Part shown: piece by piece, positions 27,322 through 36,428 of the stretch
Numbering within the stretch: the first letter of the stretch is position 1
How the letters are laid out: every line of letters begins with the position of its first letter
Assembly (NCBI GenBank): GCA_963721365.1
Contig: CAVRJE010000020.1
Location: forward strand, 111,410-175,409
Direction of reading: 5' to 3'
From: CAIQPS01 sp963721365
Lineage (GTDB): Bacteria; Actinomycetota; Thermoleophilia; RBG-16-64-13
Length of the DNA stretch: 64,000 nt
Position numbers and translations under genes: made by a program
The notes under the pieces: generated by a model
What the model saw: only the letters and a program-made list of their open reading frames with translations
What the model was told of the DNA's origin: nothing
Database searches by the model: none

Positions 27322-27965
27322 GTGCAGCAACCTGTAGGACCCTACTCGGCGATGCCCGTTTTCCCGCTGACGTTCTCCGTGGAGTACCCCGACCGCCCGC
27401 TCAACCGGCTCTCCTCTGCACTGCGCGTCTTGTGGATCATCCCCATCGGGATCATCGCGTCGCTCCTCACCTCGGGGCAGATCTCGATGAACGGGCAGGC
27501 CTACACTATGGGTGGGTGGCCATCGGCTTTTTGTCCCTACCCGTCCTTCTCATGATCCTCTTTCGCCAGAAGTACCCCCGCTGGTGGTTCGACTGGAACC
27601 TGAACCTCACCAAGTTCCTGGTCCGGGTCGGCACGTACTTTCTGCTGCTTCGGGACGAGTACCCGTCGACCGACGAGGAGCAGGCTGCCTTCGTCGACTT
27701 TCCCTATCCCGACGCCCTGCGGCTCAACCGCTGGCTGCCGCTCGTCAAGTGGTTCCTGGCCATCCCCCACTGGATCGTGCTAGGGTTCCTCTGGATAGGT
27801 GTCGCCTTCTGCGTGTTCATCGCCTGGTGGGCCATCCTGTTCACGGGCAGATACCCGCTCGCGCTCTTCATGTACGTGGTGGGTGTGAACCGCTGGTCGC
27901 TGAGGGTCTTCGCCTACTCGGTGTTGCTCGTCACCGACCAGTACCCGCCGTTCAGCCTCGACTAG
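27322..27965 (+). CDS. DUF4389 family membrane protein (one frameshift)
   Basis: GTG 27322 gives MQQPVGPYSAMPVFPLTFSV then EYPDRPLNRLSSALRV, the signature opening of DUF4389 proteins. A shift near 27515 joins the second frame (GWVAIGFLSLPVLLMILF). The block RQKYPRWWFDWNLNLTKFLV repeats in diverged form as ILFTGRYPLALFMYVVGVNR, consistent with the duplicated fold of the family. About 213 residues with four helices. Role unknown. Its stop is followed directly by AGCAGCCTCCCAGC, resembling the end of the palindromic repeat family. Confidence 0.8.
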
Positions 27966-28055
27966 CAGCCTCCCAGCTCGCCTGGGCCGCTTGCGGCGTT
28001 CGCCGTTGCCCGTCAATGAGCCGGGGCGGGAGCGTCCGGTCGTCCGGAACCCCTG

Positions 28056-29695
28056 CTACTTCGCGCCTCTGACCTTGTCGGCCAGGTCGCAGGCCTCCTT
28101 GTACAGTCCCGACCCGGTCCTGATCGTGTCGCCGAGTTCGAGGTGCTGGTCGGTGGCCGGGTCGTACGGCGGCCAAGGCGGCGCTCCCTCGCCGTTCGGA
28201 TCGCCGCTGGCCGCGAAGCGGGCCCAGTAGCCCATGATCGCCGCGGACAGGTCGTTGTCGGCCTGTTCGAGCTTTCCCAAACTGGCGAACAGGCCGGCGT
28301 TACCGAACACGTAGGGGATCTCGACCGCGTGGAAGGCGCCAAGGGGATTGCCGAGCGGCACGCGCGTGAACTGGTAGAGGTAGGATGGGGCCGACGGCGT
28401 GGTCGTCGGGCCGGCTCATCGCCGCCGGCGGCGAAGCGAGCGGTCGAGGCGAAGCCGACCTCGGTCAGCATCCGGCTGAAGGCCGGCATGACATCCTCGG
28501 GCTGCAGCACCGGATAGAGCGCGAGAGCCTCGTCCGCGTACGGGCCGAAGATCCTCCGCATCTAGCGCCTCGTAGAGGGCACGGAGCGATGGCCAGGCCC
28601 TGCAGGAAGGCGTTGCCCTCGTCGTTGTTCGAGCCGATCAGCAGCGGCACGCTTCGTCTGCCTGCCCTCAGCCCAGAGCCGGGTGGGCAGGTCGGGCAAG
28701 ACGACTGCCGTCGGCGACCGGCTTCCAGGTGAGGCCGGTGTCCAGAAGGGATCCTCGGCTCCGCCGGCGCTGCGGCGAGTAGCTGGTCCGAGGTCATGCG
28801 CGCGCAGCTGCGCGGCGACGTCACCCGCAGGGTCGACGCCCGAGTCGCTTGTCCATACGTCCTCGCCCGCCTGTCTCGGCCTCCTCGCAAGCGTCCCGGT
28901 GGTCGAGACGCCGAAGCCCCAGGTCGAGCAGGATGCCGCTCTCGACGATGGCGGCCTGGAACAGCCCTTCCGCGAGCGGGCTGACGAGCAGGTCGAGGAT
29001 GCTGATGCGCCCCGGCCGACTCGCCGAACACGGTGACCCTGGCGGGGTCACCGCCGAAGGCGGCGATGTTTCGCTGCACCCATCTGCAGCGCCGCGATCT
29101 GATCCAGCAGGCCGTAGTTCCCCGACACCCCCAGGTCCGATCCGGCGGACAGGGCCGGATGGGCCAGGAACCCCAGGGGGCCCAGGCGATAGTTGATGGT
29201 GACGACCACGACGCCCCGTTCGGCCAGGTTCTGGCCCTCGTAGACGGCCATCGAGCCGGCGCCGGTCGTCGAAACTGCCGCCGTGGATCCAGACCATCAC
29301 CGGCAGTCTCTCTTTGGTGGACCGGGCGGGCGACCACACGTTCAGGTACAGGCAATCCTCGTTCGTCGGCGCCCACGTCGAGGATAGGAACATCTCACCC
29401 GGATTTCGGCTGGGGGCAGGCCGCGCCGAAGGAGGTGCAACTTCGGGGCTCGGTCCACGGCGTGACGGGCTGCGGCGCCTCCCAGCGGAGGTCGCCCACC
29501 GGCGGAGCCGCGTACGGAATGCCCTTGAAGCTCCAGATCGCCCGCTTCCTGCAGCGCCGGATGATCGGACCGGTGTCGAGGCTGCACCTGGTCCAGCGAC
29601 TCGGCGGAGCCGGCCGCATCCCGCCGCGAGGAGGCCCAGGGCGAGGGCCGCGGCCAGGAGCAAGAACAGGATCGATCAGCGAAGTGCCGTCTCAT
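28056..29695 (-). CDS. Type-B carboxylesterase lipoprotein, broken by many frameshifts
   Basis: Pieces in all three minus frames rebuild a type-B esterase of about 540 residues. In order: lipoprotein signal LLAAALALGLLAAGCG, SFKGIPYAAPPVGDLRW, LPVMVWIHGGSFD, VVVVTINYRLGPLGFLAHPA, the nucleophile elbow VTVFGESAGA (Ser), SNNDEGNAF (acid), and GAFHAVEIPYVFG (His). All three catalytic residues are retained although at least seven indels are needed. That favours sequence error over decay, yet the density here is the highest in the first half of the window. It likely hydrolyses carboxylic esters outside the membrane. Confidence 0.7.
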
Positions 29696-29722
29696 CGTCC
29701 ACCGCCGGCCCCACTTGGAGCG

Positions 29723-30197
29723 CTACCGGTCCTCCAATTCGGTGATCTGCAGGCTGTCGATGATGTCGATGCAGCCGATCACACTCATCGCCGCCGGGCA
29801 CCCCTTGAGGTAGCCGGCGAACACGTCTTGCGCCTCGCCGGTCTTGCCTGCCGGGACCTTCAGTTCATAGTCGACCCGGATACGGCTGATGCGCAGCACC
29901 CCGTCGATATCCTCGATGTCGCCTTCCACCCGGGCTTTGTAGCGGTCGGTGTGAGTGGGTATCTTGCGGCTGGCCAGCGCCGTGGCCAGTGTGCCCATCA
30001 TTCAGCCGCCCACCGCCCCGACGATGTGGTCGAGGGTGGCCGCGTGCTCCACTTCGGGGTCTACCCGGTAGAACTTCTTGATCCCTCCGTGCACCCCGTA
30101 GTAGATGGGTTCGCTGAAGCCTTCGATGGTGGCCTTTCTGGTGGGGCCGTTCTCCCGGACTGATCGTGATCCGCGAGGTGTGGACGATCTCACCCAT
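29723..30197 (-). CDS. OsmC/Ohr-family peroxidase-like protein with in-frame TGA at the catalytic cysteine (candidate selenoprotein)
   Basis: The two halves are in the same frame, separated only by TGA at 30004-30002. Before it comes KATIEGFSEPIYYGVHGG and ATLDHIVGAVGG; after it MMGTLATALASRKIP, then VEGDIEDIDGVLRISRIRVD and the second family cysteine in LKGCPAAMSV. In OsmC-family proteins the residue after the GG is the peroxidatic cysteine of the pattern GG-C-x-x-GTL, so TGA replaces exactly that residue. A hairpin meeting the bacterial SECIS rules starts 12 nt downstream. Reading TGA as selenocysteine gives a protein of about 155 residues that would reduce organic hydroperoxides. The first ~12 codons from ATG 30197 (MGEIVHTSRITI) need a one-base shift near 30160. 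Alternative: a Cys (TGC/TGT) to TGA error or mutation. Confidence 0.8.
29970..29989 (-). promoter_or_regulatory. Candidate bacterial SECIS hairpin downstream of the OsmC TGA
   Basis: On the minus strand CTGGCCA (29989-29983) pairs perfectly with TGGCCAG (29976-29970) around the loop CGGCGC. Nineteen nucleotides separate the TGA from the loop. The published bSECIS model asks for a 16-37 nt distance, a stem of at least 4 bp, a loop of 3-14 nt and a G in the first two loop positions; here the second loop base is G. Confidence 0.7.
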
Positions 30198-30232
30198 GCT
30201 GTGCGCCGCCTTCCTGTCCTTCGGACCGGGCT

Positions 30233-30697
30233 TCAGGCCACTACCGTGCCGAGCTGCAACTCCTCCTCGGACCCCTGCCGGACGTCGAGCACTTCGATGT
30301 CGAAATGCAGCGTCATTCCCGCGAGCGGATGGTTCGCGTCGACCACTACGGAATCCTCTTTGACCTCGGCCACCGTGATGGCCATCTCCCCGCTGGGCGT
30401 CTCGGCGCAGAATTGCATGCCCTCTTCGATGGGCATCTCTTCGGGGAACTCGTCCCGTGGGACTTCGAAGACCGCGTCCTGGTCGAAGTCGCCGTAGGCG
30501 TCGGCCGGTTGCACGTCCACCTTCAGCCGGTCGCCGAGGGAGGCGCCCTCCAACCCCTTCTCGAGCCCGGGGATGATGTTGTCATGGCCGTGAAGGTAGA
30601 CCAGCGCCGGACGGCCTACGTTCGAGTCGATGATGACGCCTTCGTCATCGGTGAGCGTGTAGCTGATGCTGACGACGGCGCCACTGGTGACCTGCAT
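30233..30697 (-). CDS. FKBP-type peptidyl-prolyl isomerase, SlyD-like
   Basis: A 154-residue cytosolic protein with an FKBP domain interrupted by an insert-in-flap domain, as in SlyD. The N-terminal VSISYTLTDDEGVIIDSN and HGHDNIIPGLEKGLEGASLGD form the FKBP core; the flap domain is PADAYGDFDQDAVFEVPRDE; ANHPLAGMTLHFDIEVLDVR closes the fold. The His-rich metal-binding tail of E. coli SlyD is absent. It folds proteins as a prolyl isomerase and chaperone. The SD AAGGGAT lies upstream; the neighbour OsmC gene lies 36 nt downstream on the same strand. Confidence 0.92.
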   Translation of the reverse strand: MQVTSGAVVSISYTLTDDEGVIIDSNVGRPALVYLHGHDNIIPGLEKGLEGASLGDRLKVDVQPADAYGDFDQDAVFEVPRDEFPEEMPIEEGMQFCAETPSGEMAITVAEVKEDSVVVDANHPLAGMTLHFDIEVLDVRQGSEEELQLGTVVA

Positions 30698-30751
30698 GTC
30701 GCATATCCCTTCTCTTGGTTCGGGAGGTGACGGAACAGCCGCTGAAGCTTA

Positions 30752-31510
30752 CTACACTCCGTCCCCGCCGCCAGCCTCGCCGCCACTCGCCGCTTCTTCG
30801 CCCCCTGTCTCCTCTTCCCACCAGCGGCGATGCCGCTCCCGGGCCAGCTCTTCGGGCACCCAGCCCTTGACCATCCCGGCCAGATAGGTGCGGCCGTGCT
30901 TGGTGAGGAGCACATGGGCCAGATGTCCGAGGAAGAGCGCCACGGCTGCGACCACCAGGAAGTCGTGCAGCCAAAGAGCCCGGGACACAAGCCAGGCAGC
31001 CATGTCTTCCTTGTGCATCAGGATGCCGCCGGTGGCCGAAAAGCCGACAGCCATCGCCGCCACCAGGACGACGTTGACCTTCTGGCCGGCGTTGAAGCGG
31101 CCCTGAGGGGGCATCTCCCGGCCTCGCAGCGTGTATCCCCGGAGCGCGAGCCGGAACCAACGCCGGTCGTCGCCGTTCCACTTGTCCACCTCGCGGAGGT
31201 CGCGGCCCAGGCGCCGGCGGTCGAGCAGGAAGAAGAGGACCAGGGGAACAATGATCATCGCCGCGCCCACATAGCCGTGGGACAGCGTGACGGTGCGGCG
31301 CGCCCCTGCCATCCACTCCCGCGTCGCCGGTATCCACATGAGCAGCCCGCTGACGAACGCGACCAGGAAGAAGAGGGCGTAGAGCCAGTGCGACACCCGC
31401 TCGGCGACGACGAAGCGCCGCAGCCGGCGCCAGGGCGCGGCGGCGGCGGCAGAGGACCCCTTCAGATCAGCGGGTGGCTCCAGGAATGGTGGCGTCGGCC
31501 GAGTATCCAT
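30752..31510 (-). CDS. Cytochrome b561-type / formate dehydrogenase gamma-like membrane subunit
   Basis: A 252-residue membrane protein with four hydrophobic helices. Candidate haem ligands are His in ERVSHWLYALFF, LSHGYVG, LHDFLVVAA and LGHLAHVLL, the pattern of di-haem b561/FDH-gamma proteins. ATG 31510 overlaps the end of the upstream molybdopterin gene by 44 bp; the two genes are therefore probably coupled, and this subunit likely donates electrons to that periplasmic enzyme, in the manner of MsrQ/YedZ although it is closer to the FDH-gamma group. A polar acidic tail (EEETGGEEAASGG) ends it. Confidence 0.82.
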   Translation of the reverse strand: MDTRPTPPFLEPPADLKGSSAAAAAPWRRLRRFVVAERVSHWLYALFFLVAFVSGLLMWIPATREWMAGARRTVTLSHGYVGAAMIIVPLVLFFLLDRRRLGRDLREVDKWNGDDRRWFRLALRGYTLRGREMPPQGRFNAGQKVNVVLVAAMAVGFSATGGILMHKEDMAAWLVSRALWLHDFLVVAAVALFLGHLAHVLLTKHGRTYLAGMVKGWVPEELARERHRRWWEEETGGEEAASGGEAGGGDGV

Positions 31511-32129
31511 ATTTCTCCCAGTAGCCGGTGAATGGCGTTTCCTTGGAATTGATCGCCTCAACGCGCTCGACCCACTTGACGTACTTGTAGCCGTAGTGGC
31601 CGGGGTAGATGAGCCTCACCGGCTGCCCCATGTTCGGCGGGAGGGGTGCTCCGTCGAGCTCGTGCACAAGCAGGACGTCGTCGAGGCTTGCCTGCTCCAG
31701 GGTCAGGGAGTCGGCATAGATCCCGTCGCCAGAATGAAAGACCAGGTCGGTGGCCTGAGGATCGATGCCGGCGCGCTGCATCAACTCTTTCACCGCGACG
31801 CCCTTCCACTCGACGCCCGTGACGCCCCAGCCCTCCACGCAAAGGAAATCGCGGGTGAGTTTGACCTGAGGTAGATCTGTGAACTGGGAGAAGGTCAGGC
31901 TGAATGGATCGCGTACGAGGCCATCCACGGTCATGCGCCAGGTGGCTTCGTCGAACGGAGGGCCGGTCTTCACGCTGTTTATGCGGAAACTGCCGGTGCC
32001 TCCGGATGAAGAGCCTCCACCGCCGGTGACCCGAGGGAAGATGTCTTTGCCGACGAACAGCGCGACGATGCCGGCCAGCACAAGGCCGATGAAAGCGCGG
32101 CGGCCGATGTTCTTCTCGTCGATGCTCAC
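31467..32129 (-). CDS. Sulfite-oxidase-fold molybdoenzyme, YedY/MsrP-like
   Basis: GTG 32129 starts VSIDEKNIGRRAFIGLVLAG, an RR-containing membrane segment that acts as a signal or anchor. The single-domain fold follows, with the molybdenum ligand Cys in TRDFLCVEGWGVTGVEW, then VHELDGAPLPPNMGQPVRLI and YPGHYGYKYVKWVERVE, family hallmarks of MoCo binding. 220 residues is short but normal for YedY-type proteins without the dimerisation domain. It probably reduces an oxidised substrate (methionine sulfoxide or similar) outside the membrane with electrons from the b-type cytochrome encoded next. Confidence 0.85.
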   Translation of the reverse strand: MSIDEKNIGRRAFIGLVLAGIVALFVGKDIFPRVTGGGGSSSGGTGSFRINSVKTGPPFDEATWRMTVDGLVRDPFSLTFSQFTDLPQVKLTRDFLCVEGWGVTGVEWKGVAVKELMQRAGIDPQATDLVFHSGDGIYADSLTLEQASLDDVLLVHELDGAPLPPNMGQPVRLIYPGHYGYKYVKWVERVEAINSKETPFTGYWEKYGYSADATIPGATR

Positions 32130-32178
32130 GCCTTCTATTATCGCAGCATGGAGAACGAAGCGGCAGGAGCGACGGGAG

Positions 32179-33325
32179 ATGACCGGGCCGGGCGACAGCG
32201 CGCGGTGGCCCTTCTCTCCCCCCATCACCCCTATGGAGGCCGAGGTGGCCGACGATCTGCCGGCGCCTCCCGGCTGGGGATACGAGCCTAAATGGGACGG
32301 GTTCCGGGTGCTCATGTGGAGCCGGTCCCCTTCCTCCGCACCGCGGCTCGACAGCCGCAACGGCAAGCCTCTCCTGCGCTACTTCCCGGAGTTGCAGGCG
32401 GCGATGGATCAGCTTCCGGCAGGTACGGTCGCCGACGGAGAGGTCGTCGTGGTGACGGGCGGCAAGCTGGATTTCGACGCGCTGCAGAACCGCATCCACC
32501 CGGCGGAGAGCCGGGTCAAGCGTCTGGCCGAGGAGACACCTGCTCGACTGGCTCTGTTCGACCTTCTCGCTGTCGCGGGTCACGACCTACGGGCAAGACC
32601 TCTGCGCGAACGCCGGCGGTTGCTGGAGGAACTTGCGGTACTGCTCGGCGCGGAGAACGGAGCGGCCGGAGACGCCGGCGCGGCCGGACCGTGGCTCCTC
32701 TCTCCTCAGACTCTGGACGTCGAGGTGGCCCGCCGGTGGTTCCACGAGTTCGAGCCGGCAGGCTTCGACGGCATCGTGGCCAAGGGGCTCGAGCGTCCCT
32801 ATGGCGAGGGGCGGCGGGAGATGATCAAGGTCAAGCACCGGCGCACGGTGGATTGCGTCGTCGGCGGCTACCGGCTCCACAAGGACGGCGACCGGGTAGG
32901 ATCGGTCCTGCTCGGGCTCTACGATCAGCGCGGAGAACTGCACTTCATTGGCCACTGCTCGTCCTTTTCCGAACGGGAGGCCCGCGATCTTCTGACCGCC
33001 CTTACTGTCCCTTAGGGCGCAGACCGGCAACGATGGTGAGAGCGGCTTCGGAGAACACGCCCGCCGGCCCGGAGGGCTGAGCCGCTGGAGCGGAGACAAA
33101 GACCTCGAATACGAACCGGTCCGGCCCGTGCTGGTGGTCGAGGTGAGCTACGATCAGCTGACCGGCGACCGGTTCCGCCACGCGACTCGGTTCGAGCGCT
33201 GGCGCCCGGATAAGGAGCCGCGAGATTGCACCATGGACCAGCTCGAGCGACCGGTTGGTCCGGCGCTCATGGAGATGCTGCGCACGGCCGGGGGCGGCGC
33301 CGGCCGCTCGGTGAGGCACGCATAG
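32179..33325 (+). CDS. ATP-dependent DNA ligase (stand-alone, LigC-like), one frameshift
   Basis: The active-site lysine is in GYEPKWDGFRVL (motif I, KWDG). ADGEVVV (motif III), FDLLAVAG and FDGIVAKG (motif IV), and EMIKVKHRR (motif V) follow in order. The nucleotidyltransferase domain ends near 33000, where a one-base shift joins the OB-fold domain in another frame (LEYEPVRPVLVVEVSYDQLT to the stop at 33325). The whole reads as about 380 residues. ATG 32179 has AGGAGCGACGGGAG upstream. No LigD polymerase domain or Ku gene lies nearby. Divergent from the YedY-like gene. Confidence 0.85.
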
Positions 33326-33395
33326 GGCATCGCCATGGTCCGACCGCGCGTATACTTGAGTCATCGACCGGCATACGATGAGGGGAACGGACGAG

Positions 33396-34916
33396 ATGAA
33401 CCGCCCGGTATGGTCGTCGATCCTGCGCACCGTCGCAATGCTTGCGATGGCGTGTCTCGTTGGCTGGTCGCCCTTTTCCTCCCCCTCTCCCGCCCTCGCC
33501 GACGACTCCTCGGTGGGCGGGATCGGAGGCGACGTATATCCGTTGGCGAACACCGACATCCGTATGGAGTCCGAGACGGTGCAGGCCATCTGCTACCGCC
33601 TGTTCGCCGAATACCGGGTCGACTTCCTGTTCGTGAACGCCGGGCCGGCCCAGACCCTCATGCTCGGGTTCCCCTTCGCCCTCGATGATCCCGAAGGCAG
33701 TGGCGCGGGACCGGTCGCGTTTCGCGCCTGGCAGGACGGCAAGCCTCTGCCGGTCAGCCTCGGCCAAGGGCAGGTCAACGGCTCTTCTCAGGGCTATTAC
33801 CTCCATCAGGCGACGTTCCCCCCCGGCTCTACGATGATTACGGTCAGCTACCTGGCCAACCCCTCGTGGACGTCCGGCGGGCGCTTCCCTGAACTCACGC
33901 CTCCCGCGTTCGCTCTCCCGGACATCCAGGGCCAGGAGGGCCGCTACGACTACTGGCTGCACACCGGCGCCGGCTGGGCGGGGACTATCGGCACGGCGGT
34001 GGCTCGATACACGCTCGCGGACGACTTTGTCGGTTACGGGATCGACGTGAAGTCCGACTACCCAGGTGTCGAGAATGGCTGGCCTTCGACGACCCGTCCC
34101 GAGACGTACACGAAGGTGGACGGGCGCACCTACCAGTGGGTGTTCAGGGAATTGGAGCCGACAGAGGACAGCGACATACTCCTAGCCTTCAGCGGCATCA
34201 CCTACTATGCGCAAGATTTGGGAGCGGTCCCGCCGGCTTTCGGCGCGGTCGTCTCCTCGATCACGACCTCGAACCCGCTCCCAGTGGACGGGGGCGAGCC
34301 GGGCTGGGAGGTCATCGACGGTTCTCCCGGTACCAGCCTCGGCCTGCAGGGTGACCAGCGGTGGATACGGCTGGACGTCCAGGGGGATCAGAAGTTACGC
34401 GAGATCCGCATCGTTCCCGGCAAGAACGACACGCCGGGGTCGTTCACCGAATACGGCCGGCCGAAGACCATCAAGGTCACCCTGTCCGACGGGACGAGCA
34501 CGGTGATCTCCTTGGCCGACGAGCCGTCGCTCCAGAAGTTCCCCATCTCCGGCTCCGCCGAATGGGTCCGCCTGGATGTTGTTGATACTTACCCGGGGAG
34601 CAAGAGCGCCCAGCCCTACATCTCGGACATCAGCTTCGGCAACCGGGCCGCCCCAAGATTCGAGGCGTTCTCCGAGCTCATCGCAGAGGCTGCCCCCTCC
34701 GCGACTCCGTCGTCGAGCCCACCCCTTTCATCGAGCACATCGCTCGCGTCGGCCACTCCTAGCAGCACCGAGCCAAGCGGCTCCGAAGCCGGGGACACCC
34801 GCAGTGTATGGACCGTCTGGCCGATCGTGGCCCTTGGCATCGCCGGAGCGGCCCTCGTCACAGCCATAGTATTGACGCTGATCCTTTTCAGTCGCCGCTC
34901 CGGCCAAAGGGCGTAG
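33396..34916 (+). CDS. Secreted membrane-anchored protein with discoidin-like domain
   Basis: A 506-residue protein with an N-terminal signal peptide (VAMLAMACLVGWSPFSSPSPALA), an extracytoplasmic beta-rich region (about residues 45-290) and a second domain with WIRLDVQGDQKLREIRIVPG and WVRLDVVDTYPG, which resembles a discoidin/F5-8C-type carbohydrate-binding sandwich. A Ser/Thr/Pro linker precedes a C-terminal membrane helix (WPIVALGIAGAALVTAIVLT) with a basic stop-transfer tail (SRRSGQRA). ATG 33396 is preferred because GAGGGGAACGGACGAG gives an SD and the signal starts there. It probably binds a surface or extracellular sugar; partner unknown. Confidence 0.7.
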   Translation: MNRPVWSSILRTVAMLAMACLVGWSPFSSPSPALADDSSVGGIGGDVYPLANTDIRMESETVQAICYRLFAEYRVDFLFVNAGPAQTLMLGFPFALDDPEGSGAGPVAFRAWQDGKPLPVSLGQGQVNGSSQGYYLHQATFPPGSTMITVSYLANPSWTSGGRFPELTPPAFALPDIQGQEGRYDYWLHTGAGWAGTIGTAVARYTLADDFVGYGIDVKSDYPGVENGWPSTTRPETYTKVDGRTYQWVFRELEPTEDSDILLAFSGITYYAQDLGAVPPAFGAVVSSITTSNPLPVDGGEPGWEVIDGSPGTSLGLQGDQRWIRLDVQGDQKLREIRIVPGKNDTPGSFTEYGRPKTIKVTLSDGTSTVISLADEPSLQKFPISGSAEWVRLDVVDTYPGSKSAQPYISDISFGNRAAPRFEAFSELIAEAAPSATPSSSPPLSSSTSLASATPSSTEPSGSEAGDTRSVWTVWPIVALGIAGAALVTAIVLTLILFSRRSGQRA

Positions 34917-35050
34917 GGCCGGCGAGCGACCCCGTCCGGCGGCGCCGGCCGCCCGGTGAGCCCTACGTAGTATCCCCGTAGTATCCTGGTGCTGCACTGC
35001 GCCCTCTTGGGGAAGGGCGCCACCCGGCGCCGCCAACAAGAAAGGGCGAG

Positions 35051-36328
35051 ATGGAAGCGAAGGCAGGCCCTGGCCCCAGCTACAGATGGGCGATCTTGGC
35101 CATGGCCGGCTTCGTCGTCTTTGGCGCACTTGGCCTCTCCCGCTTCAGTTACACCGCCATCCTGCCGTCGATGCAGGACGGCCTCGGTCTGACGAACACC
35201 CAGGCCGGCGCTCTGGCGACTGCGAACCTTGCCGGCTACATGTTCATGGCCATCGTCGGAGGCGCGCTTGCCTCGCGCTTCGGTCCTCGCCGGGTGGTGC
35301 CCGCTGGGCTACTGTTGGCCTGCGTCGGTATGCTCATAACCGGGCTCTCAGTGGGATACCCCATGGCGCTCGGGGGCCGCTTCCTTTCCGGTGTGGGCGC
35401 CGCCGGGTCGAATATCCCCGCGCATACGATGATCGCCTTGTGGTTCTCGCAGCGGCGGCGGGGCGTGGCTACCGGGACGGCCGCGACGGGGGCTTCGGTC
35501 GGTCTCGTCATGGTAGGTCTCCTGGTCCCCTCCATCATCGACAAGTACGGGGAGAACGGGTGGCGCATGGCCTGGCTCATCCTGGCGGCAGTGGTCGGCT
35601 TCCTCGCCATCGTCAGCTTCCTCGTCATCCGCGACCGGCCGGGCTACCGTCCCGACGACCACGGCCCGGTCGTCGCCAAGAAGGCCGGCGACTGGAAGAG
35701 GATCTACCTCTCCGGCAAGGTGTGGCATCTGGGAATCGTCTACTTCATGTTCGGCTTTGCCTATATGGCCTACATGACGTTCTTTGTGAAGCGATTGATA
35801 GCCGACGTAGGCTACACCCAGGAGAGCGCCGGCAACATGTTCATGATCCTCGGCTGGTCGAGTCTGGTCTGCGGTCTGCTGTGGGGATTCGTCGCGGACG
35901 CGATCGGCCGGAAGTGGGCCATGATGATCATCCTCTTCATCCAGTCCGTCTCGTACGCCATCTTCGCGCTGTGGACCGGCACAGGCGGGATAGTCATATC
36001 CGCCGTGCTCTTCGGGATCACGGCATGGGGCATCCCGGCCATCATGGCCGTCGTCTGTGGAGACATCGTGGGGCCGCTGATGGCCCCGGCGGCATACGGT
36101 TTTCTCACCGCCTTCCACGGTTTCGGTCAGGCGGCCGGCCCGTACGTGGCGGGCAGGCTGGCCGACTCCCTTCCCACTTTCACCGCCAGTTATCTCATGG
36201 CGGCCGGGGTCGCCTTCCTCGGCGCCATAGGGGTGCTCCTGCTCCGCTGGGCTCCCGGGCGGCCGGGACAAGCCAGCCAGGCGGTCGCATGCGAGACCGG
36301 CACGGTCGATCTCGCCCCACCTCTCTAG
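35051..36328 (+). CDS. MFS transporter
   Basis: A 425-residue 12-helix carrier. FSYTAILPSMQDGLGLTNTQ is helix 1 and its loop; ALASRFGPRRVVPAGLLLAC contains the motif-A-like loop 2-3 (R-F-G-x-R-R); a related segment GFVADAIGRKWAMMII occurs at loop 8-9, as expected from the two-fold repeat. The YbfB-like pattern GLSRFSYTAILP suggests that subfamily. Substrate unknown. The SD AAAGGGCGAG precedes ATG 35051. It is monocistronic between a secreted protein and a helicase. Confidence 0.87.
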   Translation: MEAKAGPGPSYRWAILAMAGFVVFGALGLSRFSYTAILPSMQDGLGLTNTQAGALATANLAGYMFMAIVGGALASRFGPRRVVPAGLLLACVGMLITGLSVGYPMALGGRFLSGVGAAGSNIPAHTMIALWFSQRRRGVATGTAATGASVGLVMVGLLVPSIIDKYGENGWRMAWLILAAVVGFLAIVSFLVIRDRPGYRPDDHGPVVAKKAGDWKRIYLSGKVWHLGIVYFMFGFAYMAYMTFFVKRLIADVGYTQESAGNMFMILGWSSLVCGLLWGFVADAIGRKWAMMIILFIQSVSYAIFALWTGTGGIVISAVLFGITAWGIPAIMAVVCGDIVGPLMAPAAYGFLTAFHGFGQAAGPYVAGRLADSLPTFTASYLMAAGVAFLGAIGVLLLRWAPGRPGQASQAVACETGTVDLAPPL

Positions 36329-36428
36329 GAGGCGGCTGGGCCGGCGCCCGCCCCTTTGCCCGGCATCCGGGGGTGGCGCTGATTCCACCGCCGCCCCCGT
36401 CCGCCGCTCCCTGTATCCTTAGGCCACC

